Shown here piece after piece: positions 19,651 to 33,479 of a DNA stretch of 64,000 nt. The DNA lies in NCBI GenBank assembly GCA_963693285.1, contig OY848925.1, forward strand, positions 6,302,932 through 6,366,931, given 5' to 3'. This DNA is from Xestospongia muta (Eukaryota > Porifera > Demospongiae > Haplosclerida > Petrosiidae). The number at the start of each line of letters is the position of its first letter. Positions within the stretch are counted from its first letter, which is position 1. The notes below the pieces were generated by a model. The model was given only the letters and a program-made list of their open reading frames with translations, was not told the DNA's origin and did no database searches. The position numbers and the translations under genes were made by a program.

Positions 19651-22600
19651 TTAATCATTTGGCCATTCATCCATCCCTTCTCCCCATGAAGCTATGCTAC
19701 CTGTCTCAGAGGGGATGGGCGTGGTTGAAGGGTTGTATCCATGGCATACTAACAATGTTATTCGATCTATAATTCCTTGAAGAACCTTTAAAGCTTCTTC
19801 GTGTGTTTTTCCAAGAAGACTAATAGAATTAATCTATAGGGAAAGAAATGAATAAATGGATGAATGGATAGATAGATGGATGGATGGATGGATAGATGAA
19901 TGGATGGATAGATAGATGGATAGACGGACGGATGGATAAATATATCTATGAATAGGTGGACAATGTGTAGGACACCTGTAATATTCTTGTGCCTACAGTT
20001 AGTCGGCCATCTTGTTCTGCAGCTCCTCCCGATACAATTTGTGATATAAAGATACCTTCATCTGTATCATCCAATGGATTTGCTGGGTCTCCGTTAACTC
20101 CCCCGGCTATTGAAAACCCAAATCCTTCTCCGGGCTTGGTAACTAACGTTAGTTCCTAATAGACAAATAAATCAAAAAAATGAATTAGAACCGAATTATG
20201 TCAATGTGCCAAATGTCATCAGGTGTTTGTTTAGTGCATCTGTTTGTGAGTTGTAGCTAACTGGAAACAACATTGATGTACACACAAACATACTCCAATG
20301 TTCTAGGAAAGAGTATGGCTACTAATATAAACTATAGTCTTATAGGAGTTGTTGACATTGTTGACTGAATCCAAAAAATGAAACATAACAATTTGAGTTC
20401 TTACTTTCAAACCATGAGGTGGGGGTTCGTGACGAATTAATAAAATTAGAGGGTCTTTACTAGTGAGTAATAGACGTATGGCCATTTCGTGAGTACATCG
20501 ACTGATATCTTCACCGTTGATCTAAAATAATGCATATTAGTCATGTGATAAGTCATGTGACTAGAAATTTACCGATAGGATACGATCCCCAATTCTTAGT
20601 TTACCACTTTTTGCAGCTGCTCCTCCCAGCATTACCTAATAAATATTAGAGTTATAAATAGCAACCCTCAGTTAATACTCACATCACGTATGAATATTCC
20701 AGGTTTGTCTCCCTGTCTGAAGACGTGGTTAGGTCTGTCATAACCTCCCATTATCCCCACACCAAGAGAACAATCTGCTTTATATAACTCTACCTCCTAG
20801 TGTACGAGAGAGAAGAATTCAATATATATATTATTACAATTATAATTTGTTGTGAAACAAAATGATGCATGCTTCATTCATCCATCAATTGAACAACACA
20901 TCCATCCATACATCCTCCCCGTTCATCCTACACAAACATTACATAATAATATATTTTAAACAAGTTCAGATAATACAAATATTGTCCAATAACTCAACTG
21001 ATGACATTGACAAAAAAGGAACAGTCTTAAAGTCCATTACACTGTGTGTCCAATCTGTACACACCATTTAATATAATAGCATGAAACATCCACTAGTGGT
21101 CTACAATCTTACTACTGCTACTAACAATATACAATATAAAAAAATACATATCATTCCCCTGACAAAATGACCCACGAACTACTAATCTCAAATTGCTAAC
21201 CTCAACTGCCATTGCTGCAGTTCGTGGTAATTGTTTGTCTTGTTTCTTCATCTTTTTCTTTAAGGTACCTCTCACATTGGACATGTGACTTTCAATAGCT
21301 GATATAATAAGCGGTATGCAATCAGGATCATCACGTATTATAGCTTCGTGATCACATATATGCATAAGATATTCTCGATTCATACTAGGAAATCGAACAT
21401 TTTGAAGAATTTTGGAAGCATACTGCTGACGTTCTTCAATATCATGGTTTAACCATCCTAACACAGCCTCATAAACTTGCTCTTCACAAGCAATCGCCAA
21501 ATCCTCTAATTCCACAATTCTACAAACAGTATCTGCTTCCACAGCCAAGAATTCTCGTCCACGCACGATATCCAAGAAGTTAACTTCGATAAATTTCAAC
21601 GAGGCTTCGATGAGTTCTGTACAGTTATGACTCTCTGCAAACAGCCATGTTCGTATACAATTTGTCTTGTTCATCTGACTTTTAAAGAAACGGAAACAAG
21701 CATTTTTCACTCCTTGAAATTGTAAAAGATCTGCAGCCTCAAACAAAGTGTAAACATTAGTCTGCGACAATTTAATACATGATGTATATGCAAAATCAAC
21801 TAGGGCTATCAGTGCAACCTCTTCAATTTCTTCAATAATTATAGGTTCTCCATCTGGTTCTGCAAACTCACCAATAAACATGGACTCAAAATATGGACTA
21901 CAAGCAGCTAATACTATTTTATGAGCCTTGATCTCTGCTTCATCAACTACTAACACAACATCACACAACTCTCCTTTCTCCCGTAAAATGTTCAATTGTT
22001 TAAAAGCATTTCTCGGATGTTCTTTTTCTTCATATACCAGCTCACGTGATATCGGTTTTGGCAGACATATTGGTTGGGCTCGACGAGTACTGAATGAACG
22101 AACTGTTGTAGCTGAAGAAAGTGGACTGTTTGTTTTCTGGCTACCGTCTTCACTGGATGGTGGTGGTGTGTCCATTGCTATGGTAACGAAACTTGTGTCC
22201 TGGTCTAATCCTCCATGATCTGAGGGTGGAGTCAAATCTACAAGAAGTTCTTCGTTTTGGAGTTCATCATCACTGGTGGGTGTGGTTTGCTTTATTACAG
22301 TTAAATTTTCAACTGGTGATGGAGATTTGGATGGGATATAGGAGGAGTTTCTTTGTGGTTTCTCTGGTATAGACCTATTAGGAGGAGGAGGTAATGGCTT
22401 GTTGATTCTTCTAGTGCTGTTACTGATTTCCTTTTCTTTATTGGTTTGCGAAGTGATTTCTAGTGATACTGTGCGTCCAAGTGCTTTTGGTTTAGGAGGA
22501 GGTGGTGGTCTTTTAGATGATAAACTAGTCTCTGAGGTGACTTGGTGACTAGGTAGAGAAGGAAGAGGTTTCCTATGTGGTGGAAGAATTGGTTTCTTTG

Positions 22601-22751
22601 CATAGGCACTCATATCACCAGCTGTTTTGGATCTAATTATAGGCTTGGTAGAGCTGTGTGGAGGAGGAGGTGGCGGAGGACGTCTTTTGGTATCTCTTGA
22701 AGAATTGTCTTCGTCTGTGAAGTCAATGAGAGGCTCAGGAGAAATAGACAT
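19651..22751 (-). CDS. Proline-rich/BTB/BACK/PDZ/PDZ protein (predicted fusion, about 735 aa)
   Basis: The first exon (22751-21201) encodes a proline-rich region (residues 1-240, with PPPPPPP, RPPPPPKPK and KPLPPPPNR tracts), a BTB domain (about 246-355) and a BACK domain (about 358-460), as in KLHL-type CUL3 adaptors. A kelch propeller is expected next. Instead, exon 2 (20796-20683) continues in phase into PDZ1 (EVELYKADCSLGVGIMGG, about 518-608), and further short exons give PDZ2 (PGEGFGFSIAGG, about 616-705) and a short tail ending at 19651. The PDZ exon has an in-frame TAG right before its acceptor and no start of its own, so it needs an upstream exon; the BTB exon is the only same-strand candidate seen. 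By family logic it would link CUL3 (BTB/BACK) to PDZ-bound targets. The join (donor GAG|GTTAGC) is the weak point; two genes remain possible. Confidence 0.7.
19856..19945. repeat. (GATG)n-like tetranucleotide repeat
   Basis: Imperfect gatg/gata units lie in the last intron of the BTB-PDZ gene. Confidence 0.75.
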
Positions 22752-22959
22752 GTTTCTTTAAATTAAAATAGTCAGCATAACAAGTATAAAACGGTTAAGA
22801 CCGAGGAATAAAGGGTCTCCCAGTTATATTTCAATTCTACAAAGGAGTTAACAGAAGTTCTTGTACTTACTTATTATCTGTGGTCGTTTTGAAATAACTG
22901 CTGGAGAGCTTGCACATAGCCCCACCCATGTGGGTGCGGCTACACGTGGTGTACGGAAA
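22752..22959. promoter_or_regulatory. Probable shared promoter, BTB-PDZ gene and TIMM50
   Basis: About 208 bp separate the two divergent start codons. No TATA-like element stands out. A shared head-to-head promoter is inferred from the arrangement only. Confidence 0.4.
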
Positions 22960-24657
22960 ATGGCCACTTTATGTTCTCCGTTAAGAATTTTCTCTTCTCG
23001 TTTGTTATCTCGATCACGACAATGCTTGAAACAAAACTGGAGACGAGAGTATTACGTGAAACCAAAGAAAAAGGGTGGAGGCTCGGGACAGGCTTGGTTA
23101 GCTCTGGCTGGTGTATCATTAACAGTTGGTGGATTAACCCTCTATACATTAGGTGCGTTAAAACAACATACATTATCATAGTAATGGTGTTGATCAAATA
23201 TTAGGTCGTCCAGATGATGAGATTGCTGGTTTGCAGACAGTAAGTTGTACAATATCATAACACTTTATTAACACTTGTTATCACTTTTATAGGAACCAGA
23301 CAAGTACTCCAATGGTAAGTAGCTAGTAGTTATAAAGTGACTTTAAAGTTATTGAGTAATTTTTTAAAAATATCTTTTTAGAGCTTTTACTTAAAGCATA
23401 TTGTCTCAGAGCTAAAGACAAAGTTCTTGAATTCAAAAGAAACTATACAGAACCTTCCAGTCCTAATCTTCTTCCCGATCTCCTTCCTCCGCCTTACCAG
23501 CGACGTTACACACTCCTTATTGAACTCAAAGACATCTTAATACACAGTGAATATGATGTCAGCATGATGTCATAGAGAAACCTGTTTTACCAGTTTGTGT
23601 TACTTGTTTTTTTAGAGGCGGATGGGTTGGAAACATCAGAAAAGACCTGGCCTGGACAACTTCCTAAACAATCTCTTTGATTTTTTTGAGATTGTTATTT
23701 TTACATCAGAGAATGCCATAGTAACCAAATCTCTCTAAATAGTGACTTGATTTTAACCCTTTATTCTTTTCTTAGAGTACTCATGGATTGATCGATAAGA
23801 TGGACCCTAACCAGTTCATCATATATAGATTATATAGAGACTCTACAAAATATGTTGACGGCCATCATGTTAAAGTTAGTGTGTATTCAGCTGGTAATTA
23901 TTATAGTAGAAGCGAGACTAAGGAATGTATTTAGTCTTCCCTTCCCCCACAGTAGAGGTGTAAATTATATAACATATAGTGCTTGAAACAATGGATGTTA
24001 AATGTGTTGGTTTATGTTTCTAAATAATTTTTTTTTATAGGATTTATCAAATCTTAATCGGTCATTAAATCGTGTCATTATTATCGATACTGATTCCACC
24101 TCTGTGAAATACCAACCTGAAAATAGTGTCATCCTGGACAAATGGACAGGAGATATTTACGATACTACTCTCTCTGATCTTGTACCATTTCTCCTTAGTG
24201 AGTTAATGTATTATAAACAAAAAGTTATGATAATTTCACCTGTTTACTAGCTATAGCAGTAAGTGGTACGGATGATGTTCGTCCGATATTGGACTATTAT
24301 AAATCACAAGGGCCTAATGTTTTGGAAACATTTAAAAGTTAGTTTTTAAATGTTGCTAAATAACTTCATTTCTTTGTACACACACACACACCTTTCTCCT
24401 TTCTCTTTCACACAGTTAATCAAGCAAAGCTTCGAGAAGAAGAAGGAAGAAGACAAGCCAATTTATCACGCAAGAAAGAAACTGGAGGACCTATCAATGT
24501 TTTCTCTCTTGGTTCTCTTTCTCAACAGTACTCAACCACACCTCTTGACACACCTTCTCAGGACATCAATTCTACTACTCAAAGCACTATAGATGAAAAT
24601 AAAGAGGAGGCGTGGTCTCTGACTGGCTGGATCGGTAGTTGGATAGGATGGAAATAA
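22960..24657 (+). CDS. TIMM50: Mitochondrial import inner membrane translocase subunit TIM50
   Basis: TIM50 is the presequence receptor of the TIM23 translocase and faces the intermembrane space. The chosen ATG starts [20 protein letters not shown], an Arg/Ser-rich matrix-targeting sequence, followed by a single membrane segment ([19 protein letters not shown]). Later exons carry the FCP1/NIF-like domain: [59 protein letters not shown]. The phosphatase DxDxT motif is degenerate (ELKDIL), as usual in TIM50, so no phosphatase activity is expected. The C-terminus ends near WIGSWIGWK. Introns are short, one per 100-200 bp of coding sequence. TIMM23, its direct partner, lies at 55317-56462. Confidence 0.92.
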
Positions 24658-25057
24658 CAGTGAACAGCTGTGATATTGTATATTAATTAATTCATTATAA
24701 TTTAAACTCTACAATTATGAAATATAACAAGACTCATCTAACATATTCCTGGTGCTGCCTCCTTTCATCTTGTTTAATGATTGCACGAAAAGACTACCAT
24801 TAACCTTACGTTATGCCTTTTATGTTGAAGGATGATTGTTGTAGAAAACAATTGATATTATCTGGTCCTATAAATAAATTTTGATAGGAAAAATTCCAGT
24901 TATATTTAAAATTATAATGATTACAAATTCAAAATAAGATGGGTAGAGAGAAACAAGACAACAGCTGCTGGATGGTATTGAGGCATAACAAAAATTCAGA
25001 ACCAACATCCACTCAATGCTAACAGGACATGATGAGTTGTTTGGTGTAGTGTGTGTA
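24658..25057. other. Convergent 3' region of TIMM50 and YY1
   Basis: The two stop codons face each other across 400 bp. The stretch is AT-rich and probably made of the two 3' untranslated regions. No further gene is seen. Confidence 0.5.
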
Positions 25058-27120
<2,063 letters not shown>

Positions 27121-27301
27121 GTTTTTCGTGTTTGCCCGTCCCTAGAGAAAGATGGCAGACATGAAACTCTCACTCTGGTTTGTGCCTTTATCGAAATGTG
27201 GATGATCACGAGACAGGGACTCAGCAGAAATTTGATTGGTCAGTGACAAGTGTTTCTATAGAAACAGGAAAGAGGTGGAGTTTCCTAGTGGTCTAAAGGA
27301 A
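27121..27301. promoter_or_regulatory. Shared promoter region, YY1 and NUDT14
   Basis: The two start codons diverge across 181 bp. CAAAATGGTC- and AAGATGGCAG-type YY1-like sites (core CCAT or ATGG) occur near both starts, for example aaagatggcag at 27148-27158, so YY1 autoregulation is conceivable. This is inference from a short, common motif. Confidence 0.35.
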
Positions 27302-28330
27302 ATGGATCATATAACAGATGTGCAGATTGCTCCACTGACTGAATCCAAATATATTCAACCTTTCAGAGTTGGATTTAAACAGGTAAATAGAAATACTGGT
27401 ATTGAGTGTTTGAAATAAGTCTATTTTTAGTAGTTGGTAATGTAATTCTAATTAGTGCCCCATACTTCATTTCACTATGACCTTTGACCCCTAGAATGGA
27501 AAACAACGATATTGGGACTGTCTTCGTCAACATGATAGGTGACAAAATTGTTTATGTTAAATTTTGTTCACTATAATCACTGGTTTTTAGTGTAATCTAT
27601 AATTATATTAATTGATTAATTAATTAATTAATACATACAAGATTATATTGCTTCCATGTAGTGTGGCTATATTATTACATAACACCACAAGGCAGACTAT
27701 AGTTCTTGTAAACCAGTTCAGACCACGTAAGTATTTTACTTGTAATACATATATATGTACTTGTGTATTATAATTGTTATTGTTTTTATTATTCTAGCTA
27801 TATACATGTCCTCAAATCGACCTGTGTGGGAAAATTCAGAGATTTTCAAAGACAATTCTCTCAGTATGAAACACAACAAGCCAACAGATAGTGACGATAC
27901 TAAGGAACCTAATTCTGCTGCTAGTTATGGGCCTGGGTCTGAGGGTATTACTTATGAATGTTGTGCAGGATTAGTTGATAAACCTATTTCTTTAGAAGAA
28001 ATTGCAAAGGAAGAAGTCTTGGAGGAAACAGGTTATGATATTTCATCCGCAAACCTTCAATTGATCACTAATTTCTGGAGCAATATTGGTACAGCTGGCT
28101 CATTGCAGTCTCTTTTTTACTGTGAAGTGACAGATGAAATGGCCGTTGGTCAAGGAGGTGGAAACCCCTTGGAGGAAGAACGAATTGATGTCTTTCATTT
28201 ACCGATAGATCAAGTAGATAATTTCATATATGACACAACTAAAAAGAAGTCCATAGGTCTCGCATTTGGTTTGATGTGGTTCTCAAAGAATATTTTGCCT
28301 GGAATTCAAGCTAATTTCAAAACTGTATAG
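27302..28330 (+). CDS. NUDT14: Nudix hydrolase, UDP-sugar pyrophosphatase NUDT14
   Basis: NUDT14 hydrolyses UDP-glucose (and ADP-ribose) in the cytosol. The chosen ATG gives MDHITDVQIAPLTESKYIQP; a longer in-frame start exists at 27236. Short exons give QNGKQRYWDCLRQHDS, then VAILLHNTTRQTIVLVNQFR, then one large exon. The Nudix box is CAGLVDKPISLEEIAKEEVL followed by EETGY; the canonical RE pair is KE, as in the NUDT14 family. The later NFWSNIGTAGSLQSLFYCEV and the C-terminal FGLMWFSKNI also match the family. An insert of about 45 residues (from roughly SSNRPVWENSEIFKDN to the Ser/Asn-rich part before the box) lengthens the domain. It converges with VTI1B, 115 bp away. Confidence 0.88.
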
Positions 28331-28445
28331 TGTGAATGCAGTTTTTTAATAGGCAATATTTATAAACAGAATATTTAAATAGTAATCATTTAGCAGAATT
28401 TTGTGACATAAAACAAAGTTTTTTGTTATATACGAATTTTACTTT

Positions 28446-29498
28446 TTATTTTTTGAAGAATCTTATCCAAATCACTATCACTAAAATTAATAGTTCCAGT
28501 ATGATAACACCGATGAGGACTAAACGAGTTTGAGCTGACCTAAAAAGATTAAATGTAACAAATGTCTCCAATAAAGAAAGAAAAATGAGTTCTAATTATA
28601 TTATGATGAGATAGGGGTTTACTCACTGGCAGGCTATCTTGCGCAAGAGACTTCTAGTTTGATCCATTTGTGCATCAAATCCACGTACCTAACTCATAAA
28701 ACAATTAATGATTATATAATACAATTAACATACTCTATTTCTAGTTCTTAGCAAACTCTGTCGCTGGTCTCCAAGTTCATTCATTATCTCAATACCGATC
28801 TGGTCTATATAGTAAATTAATGGATCCTAATAATATGATTATATATCCAGCCACCCTAACCTGTTTCAGCTGAGACTTGTTGAGCTCGAAATACACTTTC
28901 AGATGCTCTATTTAAAGTGTCGGTGTTCTTCATGAGCTGATCATAAGAAGAATCGGTGGCCTGAGAAAGAGAGAGAGTGTGTGTGTATAATATTCAGAAA
29001 ACTGATGTCACTCACACCAAATGAAGGTGACCGATCACCTTCAAGTAGATCACTTCTAGCTGACATGTTTGAGTGTGAGATCTAAATGATAATATGACAT
29101 GTCATAATAAAATAAAATTAACATACTAGTTGTCTCCTTAAAGAATTGAGCTCATTATTATAACGCGCCATTGTTAAATTGTATTCTTGCTGGAACTGAC
29201 GTGGAGCCTTCTTTAATTCCGATTGTAGACTTTGATACTATTAAAAGAGAAAGTACTCTACATTACTTGAGTGAGTGACTCGAAATACCTCAGTATCGGC
29301 ATCGTTAAGTTTTCTCTCTGTTTGTTGCAAGTACCTTCTTAATTCGTCTGTAAACAATAATTTAGGGGATTTATGAATCTTGTAATTCAGGGTTTTACCT
29401 CCTCTCACATTTGGTAGTGTGTGGGATATCAAGGTCTCTACATCTCTTAGTAGTAATCTCAAATTCTCTTCATGAGTTTCCAGCCTCTCTGAAGACAT
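28446..29498 (-). CDS. VTI1B: Qb-SNARE VTI1B
   Basis: VTI1 proteins are Qb-SNAREs of late endosome and trans-Golgi fusion. The N-terminal half (MSSERLETHEENLRLLLRDV) has the coiled regions of the Habc bundle. The SNARE motif spans two exons (SSYDQLMKNTDTLNRASESV, SAETDQIGIEIMNELGDQRQ) and is followed by SLLRKIAC, one C-terminal membrane anchor (VLIGVIILELLILVIVIW) and RFFKK. The zero-layer position falls at a Q/D in TDQIG, as expected of a Qb-SNARE. The ATG at 29498 is used because it starts the amphipathic first helix; another in-frame ATG lies four codons upstream. The similarity is nearer VTI1B than VTI1A by eye. Confidence 0.85.
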
Positions 29499-29681
29499 AT
29501 TTAGAACCACACCCCTTTATCTTACTCAGCATACAAAAATAGGCTCAGCATTATTAGGTCATAATATTACTACTATAAATAGTAACATCCTCGATTATAA
29601 ATAGTAACATTCGCTCGATTATAAAAGCAAACAGGCCTCGATCACAAAATACATTAATTTTTAGTTTCATTAGCTGCAAAT
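29499..29681. promoter_or_regulatory. Shared promoter region, VTI1B and the 2OG dioxygenase
   Basis: Start codons diverge across 183 bp. A short direct repeat (cgattataaa, about 29592-29625) lies between them. Confidence 0.35.
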
Positions 29682-30350
29682 ATGATGGAAGATCCTGTCA
29701 AGTGGCCTCCAGTCTATCAGGAGCTCAAGCCTCATCTACAAGATCACCAATCCATTCCTCGTCCAATACCTGACACATTTTTAAAAGAGGGAGTTATTGT
29801 CCGAAATGCACTCACTTCTGATGAATGTAAGGCAATTATTCAATTGAGTGAGACAAAAGGCTACCAAGGTGCAGCTGAATATTGTTTTATGTACATTAAT
29901 CGTTACAATGATCGTTTCATGGCCGACGATTCTGAACTAGCCACATTTATATGGGATCGTGTCAAGGAGTACATTCCTGTGAGAGTTCAGGCATTTGAAG
30001 CAGAATGGGAACTGGACCAGTTGAACACGCGTTTCAGATTTTGTAAGTACATAGGTGGGCAGGGCCACTATTTTGGTGCACATACAGATGGGTCATATGT
30101 CATTGATGCTAATCATCGAAGTGTCTTGACTTGTATGTTCTATTTAAATGGAACTAATGAGTTTGAAGGTGGACTTACTAACTTCATTGGATATAGAACT
30201 AAAGAACTCAATTACTCTGTTATACCAGAGCCTGGATTGTGTGTTATATTTCCACAATTCAATTTGGATTTCTATCATGAAGGTACCCAAGTGACAAGTG
30301 GAGTGAAGTACATTATGAGAACAGATGTTATGTATCATAAAGTCCAGTAA
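29682..30350 (+). CDS. Intronless 2-oxoglutarate/Fe(II) dioxygenase (prolyl-4-hydroxylase-like, 222 aa)
   Basis: This is a compact single-exon oxygenase. The iron triad is visible: H134 and D136 in YFGAHTDGSY, and H199 in FYHEG, with K209 (SGVKYIMR) ten residues later in the place that binds 2-oxoglutarate. This spacing fits the P4Hc-type double-stranded beta-helix. No signal peptide or membrane segment is seen, so a cytosolic or nuclear enzyme is likely; the substrate is unknown. The protein is short and lacks the extra domains of collagen prolyl hydroxylases, resembling the single-domain oxygenases of fungi, algae and bacteria. Having no intron in a neighbourhood of intron-rich genes suggests retroposition or horizontal acquisition. 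The first of two adjacent Met codons was taken. Confidence 0.85.
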   Translation: MMEDPVKWPPVYQELKPHLQDHQSIPRPIPDTFLKEGVIVRNALTSDECKAIIQLSETKGYQGAAEYCFMYINRYNDRFMADDSELATFIWDRVKEYIPVRVQAFEAEWELDQLNTRFRFCKYIGGQGHYFGAHTDGSYVIDANHRSVLTCMFYLNGTNEFEGGLTNFIGYRTKELNYSVIPEPGLCVIFPQFNLDFYHEGTQVTSGVKYIMRTDVMYHKVQ

Positions 30351-30395
30351 AGATGTGTAGTATAATATAATTCCTTTTTTTAAAACCCAACTAAA

Positions 30396-30401
30396 AATAA
30401 A
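30396..30401 (+). terminator. Polyadenylation signal AATAAA of the dioxygenase gene
   Basis: A canonical AATAAA lies 46 bp after the stop codon. It falls 41 bp before the stop codon of the converging APLF gene, so the 3' ends probably overlap or nearly touch. Confidence 0.6.
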
Positions 30402-30441
30402 GAATGGACTCTCTTTTTATTTTGAAATAGTGCTAGTTTTT

Positions 30442-32203
30442 TTAAACTGTTTTATGCATTTTTTTATTTGACATAAAATTATTAGCATCTGCTACTAACT
30501 CTTGTACATCCTCACTGCTCTCTACTGGTGCCCAATCTTCATCTTCTTCAGAATCAGGACCATAGCTAGTACTAGAACTACCTATACATAGACAGGCGAC
30601 CTTTAACCCAATATTTGTATAATACACCAGTTATTAATTTAAATGTCATCTCCATTTATTGCATACAAACCTTCTACATCTTCATCGTCAATGAAAGAAT
30701 CGTTGTAATCATAAGTATTAGCTTCTCCATCATCATCACTGTCACCAACAACTACACTCTTCTTGGCTTTTTTCTCTATGCATGAGGAGAACTCTTCCAA
30801 TAATTACAAGACACACACTTTGTATAACTTACCACGTTTTGGTCTCGTCCTCGTTTGTGTTCTCTTCCTACCAGTAGTAGTAGCTGCAAGAAAAAAGATG
30901 ACAATATCATTCTAGTTCTGGCTCTATACAAGGTACCTCCTGGTGAAGTGGTGTGTTTGTATTGTTGGTGATGAAGTGGGTTACGTCGATAACATGAAGT
31001 ACCATAGGGACATTCTGGTTTGTCCTCATCATCGCTACTAGCTCTCTCGTGAGAGTACTCTTTGAAATGATCTGGATTTTTTCTATAACATTTCTTGCCA
31101 TATGGACAAAGAGGTAGTTTCTTTGTCTTTACTATCTCATCTGAATTTTTGGAAGGACTCTCTTCTTTCTTAGTCTCCTATCAAAGTAAGAGTTAAAATA
31201 AGTTTCTTTGTTTATTGTACCTTTTTGGGATGAGCAGAGAGAGTATTATCTTCTATAGTAGCTGTGTCCATGGATGGAGGGGAGACTCTCTTTTTAGGAA
31301 CTGGTTTTTCTTTGACAATATCATTATCTTTGTCATCATCTGAACTTCTCCTCCGTTTGGTGGTCAGTTCTGTTTGTAAAATATATTAACACAACGACTT
31401 CTATTCACAGACCTGGTTTAGCAGAAGAGCTTGTGTTTTTCTTTACTGGAGGAGGTGATGTTGTTCTTTTCTTCAATATTGGTTTCTCTTCAGCAGTACT
31501 ACTGGTATTGGTAGTCATTGTTTTCAACCATCCTGGTAATATTCTAGTTTTACCAGTACTACTAACTGGTTTTGACTCAAGGGAAGTAGCTGTGGAATTA
31601 GACTGAGTAGCAGTTGAAGTATTGTCATTACTGATGTCCAGTCCAGATAAACTAGTTTTTGGTTCTGGTTTTACTGGTTTACTTATTACAGTACTAGAGT
31701 CCACTTCTTCAGGATTTGTAGTTGGTATTGTACTGATGATTGCACCAATATCAGTTCTGACATTTTGTTCTATATCTACATCACTACTTTTCATTTTCAC
31801 TGTGAATATTAACTCTTTAATATCATAGTGTAACAATGAGATTTGATCATTGTGGCTTAGCTGTTGCCAGACACCTTGTTTGAGTTGAATAAACTTGTGA
31901 GTCCCCACTTGTTTATGATAACAAGGATTCGTATGTTTCTATAAATTTATAAGTTTATATAAACGAACAATTATTACAATAACCCACAGGACACATCAAT
32001 ACATTACCAGTATCATCTATTTTAACGGTAATGTGATTTCTTGATATTCTTTTATCAGTTACCTAATAGGCGCACACACAATGCAATAAATAATGAACAA
32101 CGCATAATACTTTTAATAGTGGTCCTCTTCCAATAGAGTATTCCCCTACACTACCTAATTCGTGCTCAGAGCCATCTTCACTTACAAAATACACGACAGC
32201 CAT
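30442..32203 (-). CDS. APLF: Aprataxin and PNKP-like factor APLF (FHA plus two PBZ fingers)
   Basis: APLF is a scaffold of non-homologous end joining; it binds XRCC4/XRCC1 by its FHA domain, Ku by a short motif and poly(ADP-ribose) by PBZ fingers. Exon 1 (ATG 32203) starts the FHA domain (YSIGRGPLLK), followed by VTDKRISRNHITVKI and the segment around KHTNPCY. A Ser/Thr/Pro-rich linker contains ILPGWLKTM, which resembles the Trp motif of APLF linkers. Two PBZ fingers follow (CPYGKKCYRKNPDHFKEYSH, then CPYGTSCYRRNPLHHQQYKH). The C-terminus is acidic (DSDDDGEANTYDYNDSFIDD), like the histone-chaperone tail of APLF. All the expected parts are present in the expected order. The stop faces the dioxygenase gene 91 bp away. 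Confidence 0.92.
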
Positions 32204-32800
32204 TAACCTGAGAAGGTTATCCAAATTTTTAACCCCTTCTTTAATTTTTATTGCATTCTCTCACGTGAGCAAGATGTTACGGATTTTTATTTGTTGTAAC
32301 ATAAAAAAGAGACAATAATATTTTTCATTAGTAATATGAAATGAACACAGTAAAACAAATATTTTGACAAAAGCAGACAACTATACTATTTAGTGTCATG
32401 CTCAGTATTACAGAATTGACACTGTAGTTATCAGCTATTGGATTGCATTTATTTTTTGAATAGTACATGTAAAGTACATCATAATAGACAGGAATCACAC
32501 TGTATCCATTCAACAGTTTCTTTAAAACAGCCTCCACTAACTTTTTCATCTTTTTTGGAAGTGTTATCTTAGCTGTATTAATTTATATATAATTGAGTTG
32601 ATTTTGACAAAGTTGGTACAATTGTTGTTCTTTTCTGCTTAGTTGAAAAAACACATATACACAATATATGGAAAGAGTTATTTGTATCGGAGTGGTTTAT
32701 CAAAGTATGTTAGAAAACTTGAAATGGGAAAGAGCTCTCAAAGGATACATGAAATAAACAGATGACACAAATGAGCTACAGTGTCAGGTTCTATATTATT

Positions 32801-32994
32801 AAATGATTTTGTGAGTAGGTAGAAGGATGCAACTGTTACTGATAGGAACCTCACTGGAGGTAGAACCTTAACTTATTTTGAATTGTTATGGCAACCCAAT
32901 TACTTAAATACATGTACATGTACAAATAAACATGTACATGTTTATATCTATTATCTCTACATGACATTGTAATATCATAGTGTTAAGAGATGAA
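32801..32994 (-). repeat. Dispersed repeat A1, inverted relative to 39113-39302
   Basis: Read on the - strand it matches 39113-39302 along nearly its whole length, sharing blocks such as catctcttaacactatgat and taagtaattgggttgccata. Boundaries are approximate and identity is clearly below 100%, so the copies are not recent. Confidence 0.75.
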
Positions 32995-33479
32995 ATCTAT
33001 AATTTTTTCTTACTATATTTTTCAAACTTAACCAGCAAAAAATCAACAGCAAATACATGTTTTTGTAAATGTATTTATTTCATTTAATAAAAAGTAACAC
33101 AAAAAACAATGTTATTAATTTCACATTTAATTATGAGGTTTCTTTGCAGGCTACCTAGACACCTAAAAATATATATAATATAAATATTAATTGTTCCTAA
33201 AAAATAAAATAAAATCTATTATTAGTGGTCTGGTATTATGACTTCAATTATAATGATACTGACATATATATATTGATATTTAAGATATATATATCTTAAA
33301 TATCATATTCTCAATATCAGGATTTCAACATACCTTTTAAACTAGTCAAACCAATTAAAAATTATCATAATTATGAAAAAAATTATGCTAATATTATTTT
33401 ATGAAATTTTCTTTGTCAGTTTATGTTTGCAATACAAATTGTATATTTTGTATATACCATACAACTTATCAAATTCGTG

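Noticed and set aside
21928..22218. 96-residue frame (+) opposite the BTB exon
   Set aside because: It is antisense to the conserved BTB coding sequence and has no features of its own.
22861..22959. N-terminal extension of TIMM50 from the ATG at 22861
   Set aside because: The extension is not presequence-like, whereas the ATG at 22960 starts directly with a good mitochondrial targeting sequence.
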